A stretch of DNA of 64,000 nt from Anisakis pegreffii (lineage: Eukaryota; Nematoda; Chromadorea; Rhabditida; Anisakidae), in the NCBI GenBank assembly GCA_035041965.1, contig JAPYMA010000079.1:151560-215559 (forward strand). The letters run 5' to 3'. The notes under the pieces were generated by a model, which saw only the letters and a list, made by a program, of their open reading frames with translations, did not search any database and was not told the origin of the DNA. Positions 29,915 to 44,029 of this stretch are shown here, piece after piece. Numbering within the stretch: position 1 is the stretch's first letter; the number at the start of each line of letters is the position of its first letter. The position numbers and the translations under genes are program-made.

Positions 29915-30506
29915 AACTTGCAAGGTTTTCACCACGTGTCCTCAAATGCCAAATGGTACATCTGAAGAAAATCTGCTCTATGTGCTCCAATAAGTTTAAA
30001 TCACCATCTTCATTGCGTCTTCATCGGTCTAAAATAGTCCCTCCTTCCCTTGAAGAAAATTCCCTGAGTTCATATGACCAAAAACCAGATTGAAGATGAA
30101 ATCAATTGGATGAGTCAGAATGTTACGACGATCACTTAATGTTGTGGATGGAGATAACTAAAATTTTTTCTCAAAAGCACAATAACCCCTTAAATGGCTT
30201 CGTTTATTCTGCACAAATGTTCTCATTGTGAATTCTATGTTTGATGTGACCAATTAGCCAAATCGTCTCGAAAAGCACATATGATCATCTTCGATCTTAC
30301 TCACTGTCGCATTCTTTGCATTAATATGCCAATAAATTAAACTAATTGACCAAATTCCATCGAGTACACCAACAGCGTACGGCACTGCTAACTTCAATGC
30401 GCTATTTTTCTCACAATCTGCAATTTTGCCTAAAGAGACGAGCTTAGTAACCTCGAGTTTACTGCAGCGACTTCCACTGTGCCAATTAAAGGACGATTCA
30501 AATTCC

Positions 30507-30662
30507 CTGATCCATGATGGAGATCAAACCTATTGAATAGAATAACGCTGAATGCAGACTCTCAATTATTAAAAATAGTTTGATGACGACTCTATGAATC
30601 CGTTTCGGATTCTAATCCAAGGCAATTTACTCGAGTCTGTTATTTTCTTAATGACCGTGAAT
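30507..30662 (+). repeat. Dispersed direct repeat, copy A
   Basis: A block of about 156 bases beginning tgatccatgatggagatcaa and ending tcttaatgaccgtgaatt. It is repeated about 1,036 bases downstream in the same orientation with roughly ten differences. Confidence 0.85.
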
Positions 30663-31542
30663 TTTTGTCGTACCATCTTTAAACTTCGAACAAGCAAGTT
30701 TATGTTAATGAATGATTGTATCGATTGGATGATGCCTGCCTGCCAGGAAAGTGGAATGCTTAATTGTGTCTGTGTGAGTATAATTTATGTGAACAGCTCA
30801 TTTGTTTTATTCAACTGTGTGCGCACATTGAAAAGAAGCAATTTGTTCGTGTCTAAATGAGAATAGTCATTGAAAAATATGAGAATTCAAGCGATACATT
30901 CCCATGCCCACCACATTCATCCATTCATTCATATATCCAGTTAGTGCATGAACTCACATTTTATGCGATTTCGCTCGAAATCTCACACATTTAAAACTCA
31001 TTATAAATATCACGCCAACTTTTATTATTTTTCAAACTTTTCTCGCAGATTAGTTTCTATTCAAACTCAACCACTGTTGACATGACCAACAACGATTCTT
31101 CAGCATTGTTCTGCATGAAGTACCCTTGTAATAGCAGCAACAGCAGCAGCATCATTCATCACCTACGACTGACTCTAATTCAAAATCTCAATTCGAATGA
31201 TCGCCTGCCTGTGTCACTATCGCTTGTCATCACATTTGTTTTCACAAATGATGCATGCAAATTACGACTGACTATTTTAATAACTTTTTTTAGTTTTACT
31301 TTCAATTTCTAAAGCGATAAGAGAATACTTTTACACGGAAATCCATTAGTGAATGAATCTTAATGAGCTCGAATCACTAATGCTGTCTGGCTGGCTTCAG
31401 TTTCTGAAACGATGCCACCCTAGGTTGCGTCGAAGGCAATTATCAATTGCTTCATTCCATGCATTGCTTGCACTTGATGAGTGGTTTGTAAAAACTACTG
31501 CTATCTCTTTTGCAGATTGATGACTACTTACCATTTTCAATT

Positions 31543-31699
31543 CTGATCCATGATGGAGATCAAATCTATTGAATAGAATCATGCTGAATGCAGACTCTCA
31601 ATGATTAACAAGAGTTTGATGACGACTCTATGAATCCGTTTCGGATTCTAATCCAAAGCAGTTTATTCGAGTTTGTTATTTTCTTAATGACCGTGAATT
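31543..31699 (+). repeat. Dispersed direct repeat, copy B
   Basis: The second copy of the 30507-30662 block, same orientation, with identical core words (gacgactctatgaatccgtt). The sequence between the copies is not itself repeated, so this is a dispersed duplication rather than a tandem array. Confidence 0.85.
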
Positions 31700-32323
31700 A
31701 GTTTCTTTCGGTTACACGAGCCTTTTCTTGCTTTGTATCTTCTTAACTCTTGCTGCTACGTAAACTTTCATTTTGATCATAAGTACCACTTCATGTTTAT
31801 GAGTCGTTGTTGTCGTCTTTTTACATTTCATTAGATTTTGTTCATTTGCATTTGCAACAAGCGTTCAAGCGTTAGAATATGCAAACTTCAATGAATTCTT
31901 CGAGGCATGTTTAAATGGCCGATGGCATTGCTTGACGACGTTATATTAGCACCGTAATTTCCCAAAGGTGTTTCTGTTCGTACGATACTACGTTCGTTTA
32001 ATATTTTCATCTCAATGAACTGATCCGCTGCAAAAATGTATTTCGAGATTGAATTTGGTATTTCATTTTCATTCGTTTCAATGCGCCTCACTTTGTTGTT
32101 CAGTAGTACGATTTTCTTTTCAATTTTCTTCACACACTTTGCGCATTCATCACTAAAGTCATTGACCGCATTGACTGCGATGAAGTGACACGACTGATTG
32201 TCTGCTCTATCTCAACATGATCTCTTAAATCTATGAGTTCAAGCAACACAAGCTCAAACGTTTAACTGGTTGAAATCATTTCTACAAGAGTGGAATTTTC
32301 ACTGAATGCTGAATAATTTTGCA

Positions 32324-32465
<142 letters not shown>

Positions 32466-35400
32466 CAAAAGTTTGGTTGAGAGCAAGTCGGCTAGTATGC
32501 GTACAGGCATGATGCCCTTTGAAAATTCATCACCGTTATATGATCGTTATGCTAATAGTGAGTTGTTGAGCGAAAGAAATTTGCTCAGCGATAACTTTGC
32601 AGCAAAAAAATGTATGATTCCACGAAAAAAAAAATTGCATCGAATTCATCAGCTATTCATGGCACATTAACTTATTAAAAACGATACACGTTGAGTAATA
32701 AGACACTTTATGCAGTTTGTCACTGACTGTGACTTCTTCCAGATATCCATCGGCGCATAAGCGAAATAACTTCAGTAACTTCAGTAGCATCTAGTGAGTG
32801 CGACGGCGACGATACGATACACACATACACACACAGCCTGTGGCGTCATGGAAAAATGCCCTTCAGAGAGCTCATAAATTTTGATAAGGTGCTGCTGCGC
32901 TTGATTGCTGCTGCTGCTGCTTGGATATTCTTAATAAGTTTTACTGCTGCTGCTGATTATGAGAAGAGTAATTGAAGAGTTTGGAGTCGAGAGTTGTTGA
33001 GTGCTTAGTAATCATCGGTTGAAGTATTGCGCTCTTGTTGGTTGTTTCGATGAGGTACGTACGTACGTCGACCATGGAATAATTGAATTCTGCCGTTGGA
33101 TAGCAGCAGTCCTAGTCAACGCAAACTAACAACCAACATGCTACTCCAGCAGCACGTAACATCCAACCTCCCTTAACACATACTTCTGTCCACTTCACCT
33201 TCCTCATTGTAATGCCTGCAGGATCACCGCTTAAATGAAGTTAGCTAGTTGGTCAACTCGCGATCAATTGCTGCTGCAACTGACATAATTCAAATTTTGG
33301 CATTTCCGTCATAAAAACATCCACAATTTATTGAACTGAACTGAACCGAACTGAACTGAAATATAAGCATCGTAAATATCCTGGATATTCTTCTTCGGAC
33401 GCTCTTGCGATGTTGCGTGATAAGGTAGGTGTAAGATGTAATTGTTTCACACTTTCATGCTCTTACAACTAGATTGTTGACCTCGAGAATGTTGTAACTG
33501 TTGCGTGACGATGTTGAAAATTCTTGAGATCGACTACGCGCAACCAAAATATTTCACTGACAATGAACGACCAGGTGAGCATTGCTCTCATTGAATATAT
33601 TATAAACGTTCACTAGAAATCCAGAGTGACGAACAACCACTTCAAAACATTTGGCTTCAACAAAACACTTGAATTCAGCATGCAAAACGCCATCATTACC
33701 ATTGAATTCACTCGTTGCATTGTTTGAACATTCAGAAAAAAATAACGCAAATTCTGTCCAGTCTATGGGCACCTGTTAATTAGCGTGAATGCACATTGTT
33801 TTAGCTGTGTGCTAAATATTTGAAGAGATTTCTACTTCTAACAATTCAAACAATCGTTTGTGTGCATTTTTGTTCAATCGAAGTGCGTCAAAAGGAATTT
33901 TTCGTTTGTGGTTTATTTTAAAAGAACGATTCTCGTGTCTTAAATGGTTAATTTTCGATGAGCATCTGTTTCGATGCGACAAAATCATTATTTCGTATCT
34001 CGACAGTCAGTTTTCAAAGTTGTCAAATGCACTTCGCCAGCAGTCTCTTCGAAGAATTCCGACTGCTTCTGATGAACGTCATTGTGAATACGACAAAAAA
34101 AACAGAGTTAGGTGGTTGGGTTGGATGCAGATGCAGTAGAATCTGTGAATTACATATAATCACTTACAACGAAATGCGAACAAATTTGTAACTATAAATA
34201 CATTTCTCTTAATAATTATTTCCCCGTATCTAACTATTTCTGCGCGATTTCTATTAAAACGATGAATGATAAACCGTAATAATCACTGTCGTTCGTTCTC
34301 CTCCTCACGAGACTCGATCTGAGAGCTGAGCAAATCTAATTGGTGACAACTCAGTGATATTGACTTGGTACGTACCTCTTTTCAAGTCAATTTCCTCAAT
34401 CGAAATATATTGTTGCAGAAAATTCAGTCGAAATGAGAGGAGGAAAATGAAATTGCCAAATCATAATCAATTACTTCTGAAGACCAATCAGTCATTGTGG
34501 GATCACAGCAGATTTGTTTGCGCAAAGCGCTAAGTAATCTCAATTTCACTTCATCGTTGAATCTCAATGAGGCAGACAGTCGATACTTGAAATGCTATCT
34601 CTATCCCCATGCTTGATCATATGGTCACGTATGAATGAATATCGAAGAAACAACGAGATTGCTGCGTTGTTTTAGTTACGACATGTAGAAATGGCTGGGT
34701 TTTTCGTTTTCTTCAGTTATGGTAATCCTTCCTTTCAGAATATTTCATTCACAAGAATATGAATGGATGAGTGATCGCGAAGCATTTGATAAATTCGAGA
34801 TATGATATCCATAAATTTTGAAAAATGATCAGTTACTGGTTTCTTTGCAACTGCTATCTTGAATTATCCTACTGGAATCAATCGCCTCATTCTGAATTGC
34901 AGAATGATACATCGGAGGGCATCAGCTGAAAAAGAAAACACATAGAGTGGATTGATTTACACGAGCATTATTCGTTCTTAATGATCTGTAAATGGAAAGT
35001 ATGATAGAAATATCGTTGTTAATTGTGTTCGATTTCGTCATATCGCTTGTATCATTTGGATTAATGCGCAGTTTCAATCTCATCTTTATATGCATTTATT
35101 CGACACTGAAAATGATTCGAAATGAATATATTGTGTTAGTATCGTAGGCTGGAGAGCATTTTGCAATATTCATTAGGAATGGAAAAATATTGAGTAGAAC
35201 TGAAAACGTTCAGTGGTAATCAGAATATGAAAGGAATATTTTGCGAGTTACTTGGAATGAAAACTGAGGTATGCATTCATTAATTTTGAATGCACAAGAC
35301 TGCTGTTTTGTGTGTGAGATTGGAGGACGACTATTGACATCATAAATGATTCATTAGATCAGAGCTTTAGAAAAGATGAAAGTGGTGTTAGGTTTTTCAT

Positions 35401-37351
35401 TTTGCACTTTGACGTATTATCGTCTTAATGATGCAATCCTTTTCGAATGCTCACTTTAATTCCTGGGTTTTTGAGAAAATTTCTATGAAAGATCATGCAG
35501 CAGTCGTGTTATGCTGGCCTGAGATTTGGCAGCTTTTGAACGATGATCCTTGAGTAACACACACATACACACTAAAGTAGCAATGCCAATTATGGAATAG
35601 GCATTTGAGATAAATGACGATATTATTACTAATTGGACGGCACTGATAGCTCATCACAACAATCCAATCATCTCTGATTTTCAATGATCACTTGAGATCA
35701 TTTATTCAATTTGAGATAATTGACGATATCATTTTTGCTTTTTTGCTCACTTACACCTCCATTGATGGACAATATTACGCAAAAAGTTTTCATTTTGGTC
35801 ATCTGTTGTTGATAGCTTGTTTTAAATAACTGAAAAGAAGCATTTATACTAGTTCTGCTTCAGGAGATTGTGCTTGATTAGGGTTATGAACAACACAAGC
35901 AAACCAATAAGCAATCTGATACCATTTAACATCAGTGTAGTGGACTGAATCTGAAATGTGTTCTCAGAAGGCAGCAAGCAATGTGAAATGAAAGTGTTCA
36001 TCGCAAAGACGTTGTTTCTATAGCAAAAGTGCTTTTTTTGCTATATGTGTTTTATACTTGACTAATTACAGAAACGGCAATTCATTCGAGTTGAATCAAA
36101 AAAGTTTGTGAAAATTTGTGTGTGCTGCGTTTGAACGCAAATAATGAGCAGGTGCTGATGCCCTTCTGAAGGGTATTGCGTGTACTTTTCAAGCGATATT
36201 AATTGAGATTGAAGCTATATACTTGGCTATGATATACTTCATGCTTGAAACAAACACAGCCACACTAATTCGTGCTGAATCGCTGTCGTTGATTTAGTTA
36301 CGAGTGGTAATTTTAACGTTTACGTTAGCTAGTGTCATATTAGTGGTTGTCTTCGATTCCTTTACGATAGCATCGCAATAAGTTTTCAAGCGGATGGATC
36401 ATTTTTCAGACTCTGGATGCGGTTTTCGCAGGTGGCGACCAACTTCATGCGCCTTTCAACGTCAACTCAATGTGCTTAGCGGTGTGCTGTGACTGTGATT
36501 TATGTGTTGATTTTGCTCATTCAACATGTCGTATCGAATGATATGCCGTCCACTGGATATCGAAGTGATCGTCGAGTGAATTCCCGTGCAGGTGCTTGCT
36601 TGCTTTATTTTGTTCATTAACTTATTAATGGCCGTGTATCGACTCCTATCCTAATTAGTCATAGCAACAGCAGCAGCAGTATCGTGAAAAAGTCAAACAT
36701 TCATTAATTTTTCATACTTCTGAAATGCTACCGACCGTGCACATTTCACAGAATCAATAATGCCCATTTGCTGGCTACAAAAAAAATGTTACGCATAAAA
36801 TTCATTTTGCTTTCATTCTCAAACATTCAACAAATTTTGTTTGATCATCCAACGGAAACTTGAAGTATGAGATTTTGCTGAATTAATCATCATCAGTACG
36901 CTCTCCATTGGCAAATCATCTCCAAGTCTTATGAACCCTCCAATCACTTTTGATCTTTGAACCGTTGTTGAGCTAATAGATTTATAGAGTCTATCCTAGT
37001 AAGATGCAGATTTTATCAGGCAATGATTGAACGACGATCCCAGTGTATCATACATGTTTGATCTGATTAAAAAAACTGTGATCCAATTATATTAACCATC
37101 CGTCTTGAACGTCATATAGCATGCTGGAATAAGTTTACCTCTCAAGAGATTAATACAATAATGATAAATTACATTTACTAAGTGATGTGATGGTTACAGA
37201 TCACTGCCACACATGAACGTTTTGACATCATTGTCAATTGAATTTTTGAAAAAAAAAATCTGAATTCGTTAATTCAACGCAAACGTCTCAATTGTAGCGT
37301 TTTACAGCGAGAGCGCTCCTTCTCAAGGGAATAATTAGTGAGTTTGGTTAC

Positions 37352-37888
37352 GTGTTTCAACATTCAGTTAGCATTACTTTCAACTTTCAACCGAAAAAAA
37401 TTGCTTCAATGCTGCTCGGCGGCTGTCTAGCAATCGCAAAGAATGAATTCAGTCATAAATATTCGAGAAGAGAACACAGCAACTGCTTGAGTGCAATTCA
37501 TGTCATAAATTCATCTGCCAATGTGATCGTTTGTCTTCACGATAAGCCACAAGAAACATATCGCACAATCCAGAAGGCTACACGGATTGATCGACCCATC
37601 CTGAATATTGATCGCATCTTCATTGCGTTGGCGCTGAATATTGAGAAATGTGCTGACAATGAGCACCACTTAAAATCAAGAATCTTCTTCAACATCTCCA
37701 AAAATTCAGCAGCTTCTTGCAAACTTCCCGTTAATATAATGGCCTTTTATGCTTCAGTAGTATATATGACGTTCACTTTTGTTTGTGCTTTGGTGAACAA
37801 TGAAGCCAATAGCATTTGCATTACACCAACAATATTTCAAAATAATATGTGTTTCAAAACATGGATGCACACACATATTTGTGCGTGA
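37352..37888 (+). CDS. 178-codon open frame, doubtful
   Basis: The second-longest uninterrupted ATG-started frame in the window. The predicted peptide has two weakly hydrophobic stretches (ASMLLGGCLAIA; AFYASVVYMTFTFVCALV) and several cysteines near its end. There are no known motifs. It would be intronless, unlike every supported gene here, and a 61-codon frame overlaps it on the other strand. It could be a young orphan gene, an unspliced exon or chance. I cannot assign a function. Confidence 0.15.
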   Translation: MFQHSVSITFNFQPKKIASMLLGGCLAIAKNEFSHKYSRREHSNCLSAIHVINSSANVIVCLHDKPQETYRTIQKATRIDRPILNIDRIFIALALNIEKCADNEHHLKSRIFFNISKNSAASCKLPVNIMAFYASVVYMTFTFVCALVNNEANSICITPTIFQNNMCFKTWMHTHICA

Positions 37889-37910
37889 ATTTACTTGTGC
37901 TTGTATAAAG

Positions 37911-37966
37911 CTGAATGTATAAAGCTGAATGTATAGCGCGACGCCATTGTATAAAGCTGAATGTCA
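37911..37966. repeat. Short repeat TATAAAGCTGAATG, three copies
   Basis: Two adjacent copies and a third after about 18 bases of spacer (tagcgcgacgccattg). Confidence 0.75.
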
Positions 37967-40900
37967 ATTAAGAAGTCATGATTTTTTATGCATTCAATAT
38001 GAGTTGTCATGATTTGTAATCAAATGATTTGTTAAAACGTCTACGAACGACTTAGCAGTCGGTTAGTGACAAACGACAGGTTTTCGAATGAGTAGACCTG
38101 AGTTGCGAGTTCAGAGAGTGGTGACGGATGAAGGAATCGGAATAGATGGACAAACTGATTAGGGATATAGGTTATCAGATGATAAGGAAGACCGCTGACA
38201 GTTCAAGTGGATAACTGAGGGTAGTCGAAGTGGATAATGAGTGATAATCATTAAATCCGGCGCGAGTTTGTTGCGCATGTCATTTTTTTTGACACTTCCT
38301 CTCAGGAATCGATACAAAAACTCGAATGTAAACAAGATTGCGATGAATGTTCATCAATGTGCTGCTCCCGTTGTTCAGCATCGATCAACTGATCGAGATT
38401 CATCAAGATTGAGTTCAACAATACTGCATTCTAGCCTTAGGTGAAGCTGATACCTCTGAAGAACTTTCATTCCGCATCTTCTACTAAACATTTTCAATCG
38501 GCTTCCAATCGTTTTAATTGCTGTCAAAAAAACCAGCAGAAAATAGCCAATTGCTAAGATATTCACCTCAAAGATTTGATCGTCTACTATCGTAGAACAA
38601 AGATGATCAGTCGCCTCGAACAGATCAGATCGCACAAAGCACGCACATTGAACTGATGTCACCCTGACTGAGAGTACTTCAGGTTTTCTAAAATCCAACC
38701 TAGCACGAGGAAACTGTCAAGTAGAGCAGTCCGATCCACTCGATCACGTGCTCATTCCACAATTAAATCAATCAAAAATTCATGTGTGCTTGAGAAGTTG
38801 TGGTGGCATTCAAATGAACGTAGAGTCTCAAGCATCATCCGTAGAATTTCGAAATCAATTATTGAAAGCAGTTAGTTCTCACATCCCTCATTCATGCATT
38901 ATTCGCCCACTCCCATCGTATATCTGCTCCGTACACGGAACAACCCAACAAACCAACGCATATTACTAATTTCATCATCATCACGCTCACATTTGCATTC
39001 TCATCCTCATAATCAACAATTTCATAACACCATTTCGGAATCGCCACTCGGCTCGTCTCCAGTCTCCAGTTCATTTATTCCCTACCATCCACTCTTCAGC
39101 TCAACTTGAACATTACTCTGTCACAAGATCCTAAGCGTTCGATACGTTTAAGGCTTAATCATACTGATGTCTGCATACTGTGTGTCATCATCATACGGCA
39201 TCTATTTATGATCTAATCGTACTTGAGGATTTCCAAGTGTCTATTTCTGTTGTCGCTATCATAATTATTCCTTAAGGCTTTCATTCGTTGCTACTCGTTT
39301 GACTATAATTTAATCTGCGAAATTACTGGAACCGTCAGCATTCAACAGTTGTTGCAATTAAAATATTCAAGAACTCAAAGTTTTGCTATGATTAGTTGAG
39401 TAACGATCCAGTCGTTTGGGTTTCGCAGCGGACACCATGCATTCTGAATGGATTACTGAACTGAAGAAATGATCGGATTCTGATGCGAGATCCAGAGAGG
39501 AAGAAGAAGAGTAAGTTTGTTTCGTCTTCAGTGAGTGCGGCGGACCAACCGCGTATGAGTTTCAGTTGGGCAATTAACCATTGCTTTAGTATCAGTTGCC
39601 GACAAAACTGGTTCAGTTGGTTTGAGAAATGAAAAAAGACTTACTGATTCAATCAAGAGAGGGCAGAAAAGAATTTCTGAAATTCAGTTGTTGTCAAGTC
39701 ACGTCACTTGCACTCTTGAAGTTTTTCTGCAGAATAAAAACTTACCGAATTATTTTTTTTCGAGAGCACAACTAAAATATCCGAGAATGATGTGAGTGGA
39801 ACGAAAAATGTTGATTCAGGAAGTTCTTGTGACAACTTCTGAATACTTAGTATCAATCGCCAGTACGAAATGTTTGAAGCAAATCAGATTTCGGTTATAT
39901 TACATCTCTGAAGGAAACATTCTTAAAGTACACATATTGTTCGAGCTATCAAGCTTTCTACTAACACTGTATATGTTACAACTCACTAGTCTCTACAGTC
40001 TATTTGTTGATCTGGTCCTTTGCAGAGTGAACGTTCAGCGTGATCGCTATAAACAAAACAGTAAGCAGTAATGTCACATTTGAAGTGATCAGAGAAAAAG
40101 TGACAGACAGTTTGAATAGAGTTTTCACTCAATAGTCAGATCAATCACTTAAAAGAGCAATACCTCAACAATGAGTGAACGTGATCAATTCGAGTTCGCT
40201 TGTTTGAATTTGCATCAATTGGTGAAACGATAACACTTGAGCTGATTGAAATCGACTCAAGTGTGATGTCGGCGAAGCATTTCAAACTTCGTTTGGCTTT
40301 ACTTAGCCGTTACTCGGCTCACCAGCAAAAAGCACAAAGTGCATGCGTTCATAAATCTAATCCATAGGCTCAAATCTTTTGCTTGTCTCCAAATAGCCGT
40401 TGTGCTAGAAAATACTTTCGTTCAATCCCAAACATCCACATATATCCATTCGCCAAGTACAGTCAGTCGTCAGCTCTACAAATAGTGCTGCTGTTCAGTC
40501 AGTTGTGAAGCAATTATCGATGCTGCGAGGAAGAAGTAAGTCTCTTGGTTCCATCCTGTAGTTATTGCGAAAAATTACTGATGAAAGCTGACCGCGGTGT
40601 TGATATCAATCTCAATAAAAATATTTATAATAAGGTATGCGTTAAGATAACGAGTCAGTATGATATTGAAACGAACGCAGCTTTATCCGTTATTCAAGGC
40701 CAGTCATTATACAATCCAGGCTCTCTCTAATTATCAGATTTATTATGACTCTTCAGTGATGAGTCGCTAATGATGCTATTGGTGAAGTTGCGTCACCTAT
40801 TCTCTCAGCAAGAGAACGTCGAATACTTGTTGTGTTTGCTCGAAACTAATAATAAGGTTTTGATAGCGTTTGAATATGATAGGGTTTTGGTGACTGTCGA

Positions 40901-43106
40901 ACGGTGTTTCGTTGGGATGAAAATTTATTCAGTGAACGAATCCCAGGAGTATGATCCCTATTTTGTTGAAGTTTTGTTTATGATTATTAAAGTGAACGCC
41001 GTTGGAGCTATGACGATTCTTCCCAAATATGATAGAATCCATTTGAATGTGCTTTTCGTAAACGAACTCTTGTGGTAGCATCTTTGAAAACGTAAAAGAT
41101 GACGTTCTGATAAAATGAATTATCCACGTTGGTATTCTCTAATCAGCTCCCTGAAAACAAGAGTTTTAATGAAATACACATTGCATTTGCTGGAAGTCAA
41201 TTTCGATTTTGTGAATATAAACTTCTTTCAACGATTGTTGAGTGTTATTGTTGTTGTTGTTGAATGATTCGGTACTAAACCGGGGTAAGAAGAAGTTTCC
41301 AAGAGCGGTGCTACATCGCCAGAAGAAAATCCGCAAAACTTCATTCACTTCATGTTGAGCTCACCACATCCTGTTTTGTTGAACGGCATATTTCCTTTCT
41401 GGTGACACTCTCAACGAGCCTAAGCCTTCATCCATTAACCAATCTCAACTGAATTCCTAATTTCATTAGTTTATTAAGATTGCTTGACGTCTTTAAGGAA
41501 CGATAGATCGTTCTGATTGAAGAGCATTTGTTTTTTAATGGAAATGAAAGTGTTGCTGATAATCAATTGAAGGAAGCGACCACGCCAAGTTCAGTTAATC
41601 TAATTTGGTGTGAAGCTTTTTGAGAGGTTTGTTAAGTATCGTAAGAATGTTTGTTGATGATGAAAAATGATCAAATGGGAATTCATCTCATTGTGCTTAA
41701 TTGCGTTTATTAATTAAGCTCTTGTCCATTCACAGTTCCATTGATGAATGAATTCAATCTGTTTGGTTTGTGTGTTCATCATGGTAATCAACTCCAAGCA
41801 ATCAGTACAATCTCAAATTGCTCACAATTATTCGCCGCGGCTGTCGATAGACAGGCTAAAGAATTCAAAATCATTAATTGGAATCGAATTTCCGTCAAGG
41901 CTTCAACACAGAATCATCATAACCAGAACAGCCATCATGATCAATTTTCTTGGAAACTGATCGTCACACCACAATTATGAGTAGCAGAAGTTCTGAAATT
42001 AAAAAATGCTTATGACCTTTCTGTGACTGTTAAAGAGCTGACTTCTGAAATTCGAGGCCTACTGATCAGTTTGAATTTTTTTTACAAACACAAAAGATCA
42101 TATGGCCTGATATTGGATGTAATCGGATTATTGATTCATTCCATCTTAATGCATTAGTCTTCATGAATCTCATTTAACATCTCAGATTAATGCATTTGCG
42201 CCAACTCTGGCTTGTGTTGATTTGTAGCGTAACATTTGATCAAATCAAATACACATTTCGTCTTAATCAACGCTTTCGAACAAATCTGGTGAGGAGTGTT
42301 AGTTAGCATCATTTGAGAAGTGCTGCTCTGAGATATATGTGATCGTTGATTGATGCTGGTGATTTGAGAGGATCGTTGCACGATGTATTCATCATCATTC
42401 CGATAATTGGCACTTTGTGAGTTCATTCAATTCAACATTACACTTTCATTCGAGTAGTCCTTAATTCTAATTTGATTTATTTACGTTCAGTTCAACTTAA
42501 TCATCTGAATTTCATGAATGCCCTCTCTTGTTCCATTCGTTTCAGTCAAGCTTTGATCGCTGTGACGTGAGAGCGATTCCCCTCTCATTATCTCAGTTAT
42601 CGTCAACAACTTTTTCGGAATCGAAACTTTCCGTCGTTCCATCCAAGTTCATGTTTAAGAATCACATGCAGTACATACCGTAAATGTGCACTGAATCCGA
42701 ATGACATCTGGAAATGAGTTAAACATATACATTCTGGACTGTCAAGATATACTTTTGATCTGCAAGCTGAGACAATCGCAGTACTGCAATCAAATCGCAC
42801 AGAAATCAAACACCTATCACATGTTCCGGTTGCGATCTCAATCGCAGAATATTTTCCTCACGCGACGTCGTCCATTCTTATTCACACATGCTTACTGCTT
42901 ACATGCATTTGTTATTCATTACAGCTACTCACTATAATAGTAATTCACAGATTGTTACTAATGGCTAGGCGTTAACTGATCATTGTAACAATAAACAGAT
43001 TATTTACTCATTGCTATCATCAACTCGATGCTTAAAACTATGAACATTAAAATTTAATAACATTGAGCCGATAAGTGTTGGCTATTGGTTGGATTCGTTC
43101 GGGTGC

Positions 43107-44029
43107 ATGCCGGAAATTCGATTTTGTGTTGATGTGAGTTTCGCGTGAATTAATCGTAGAATATTTGATGACATTTCCATTTCAATTGATTATGTGTGTG
43201 TAAGCATCGCATAGTGATAATCCGTAAATAGACAGGAAAATGAGAAGTATTAATTATTCACCAATTACAACGGATATGTGCGATTTTAGTGCTCAAAACA
43301 TAGCATAAATGATTTATTTTATTGTGTGATCTCATTCTAAAGAGCACTCAAAGTGTTGCATTGCGCGGCATTAATCTACGGAAGAAGAACAAGAAGAAGG
43401 AAGAGGAACGTATCTGCCGTCATCAATTAGCATTTATTCGGTTAGTAATGCTGTTATAAACATCGAATGGATTCGAGTATCGTGGATGCCTAAAGCATAG
43501 TGTAGTTGGGGAATGCACGATTTTGAAAATCGCTTTTCAGTTCTTCCCTAGTTCCTCATCCCCCTATCCCTTCACGAAAATCTCAATCTCAGATCTAATC
43601 GGGATCATCCATTGTTAGTTTTTTTTTTGATGATTTCTTGACATTCTGATTTTTAAATCCTGCTATCTTAATTGATAAAATTTTGAAGCGATGCTCGATT
43701 CATCGGTTGAATTGAAGCGATTCACAAGAATGCATTCATGCATTCATTCATTTGCATTGATAATTTCACAAAAAAAACTCGATTCAGATAACATTTTCAG
43801 TTTAATTTGAAGCACTTTTGCTACTTCCTTGTTCTTCTCGCGGATGCATCGCTAATGAATTCAGGTTTAGTTAAAGATATCGCAAAAAAAGCAGAACACT
43901 CATTTAATTTGAGTTTCGTTTCAAGTTTCGTTTCATTTTTCAGCACCATCTGAAAATGCTCCACCCTTAACAGGTGTGCGCCCTCATAGCAGTGTCTCCA
44001 CCTCTTCCTCCAGTGTTCTACCTGTCTAA
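43107..44029 (+). CDS. Candidate three-exon gene for a 59-residue basic/Ser-rich peptide
   Basis: Three segments join in phase: 43107-43133 (ATG to donor GAT|GTGAGT), 43343-43409 (after TTCTAAAG, ending before GTATC) and 43944-44029 (after CATTTTTCAG, ending in TAA). The middle exon encodes RGINLRKKNKKKEEE; the last encodes a Pro/Ser/Val tail, PSENAPPLTGVRPHSS then STSSSSVLPV. That composition looks like a genuine cytoplasmic C-terminus rather than AT-rich noise. The last exon is the best supported. The first exon is only nine codons and could be wrong, in which case these are the 3' exons of a longer gene with unseen upstream exons. No family is recognised. Confidence 0.3.
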
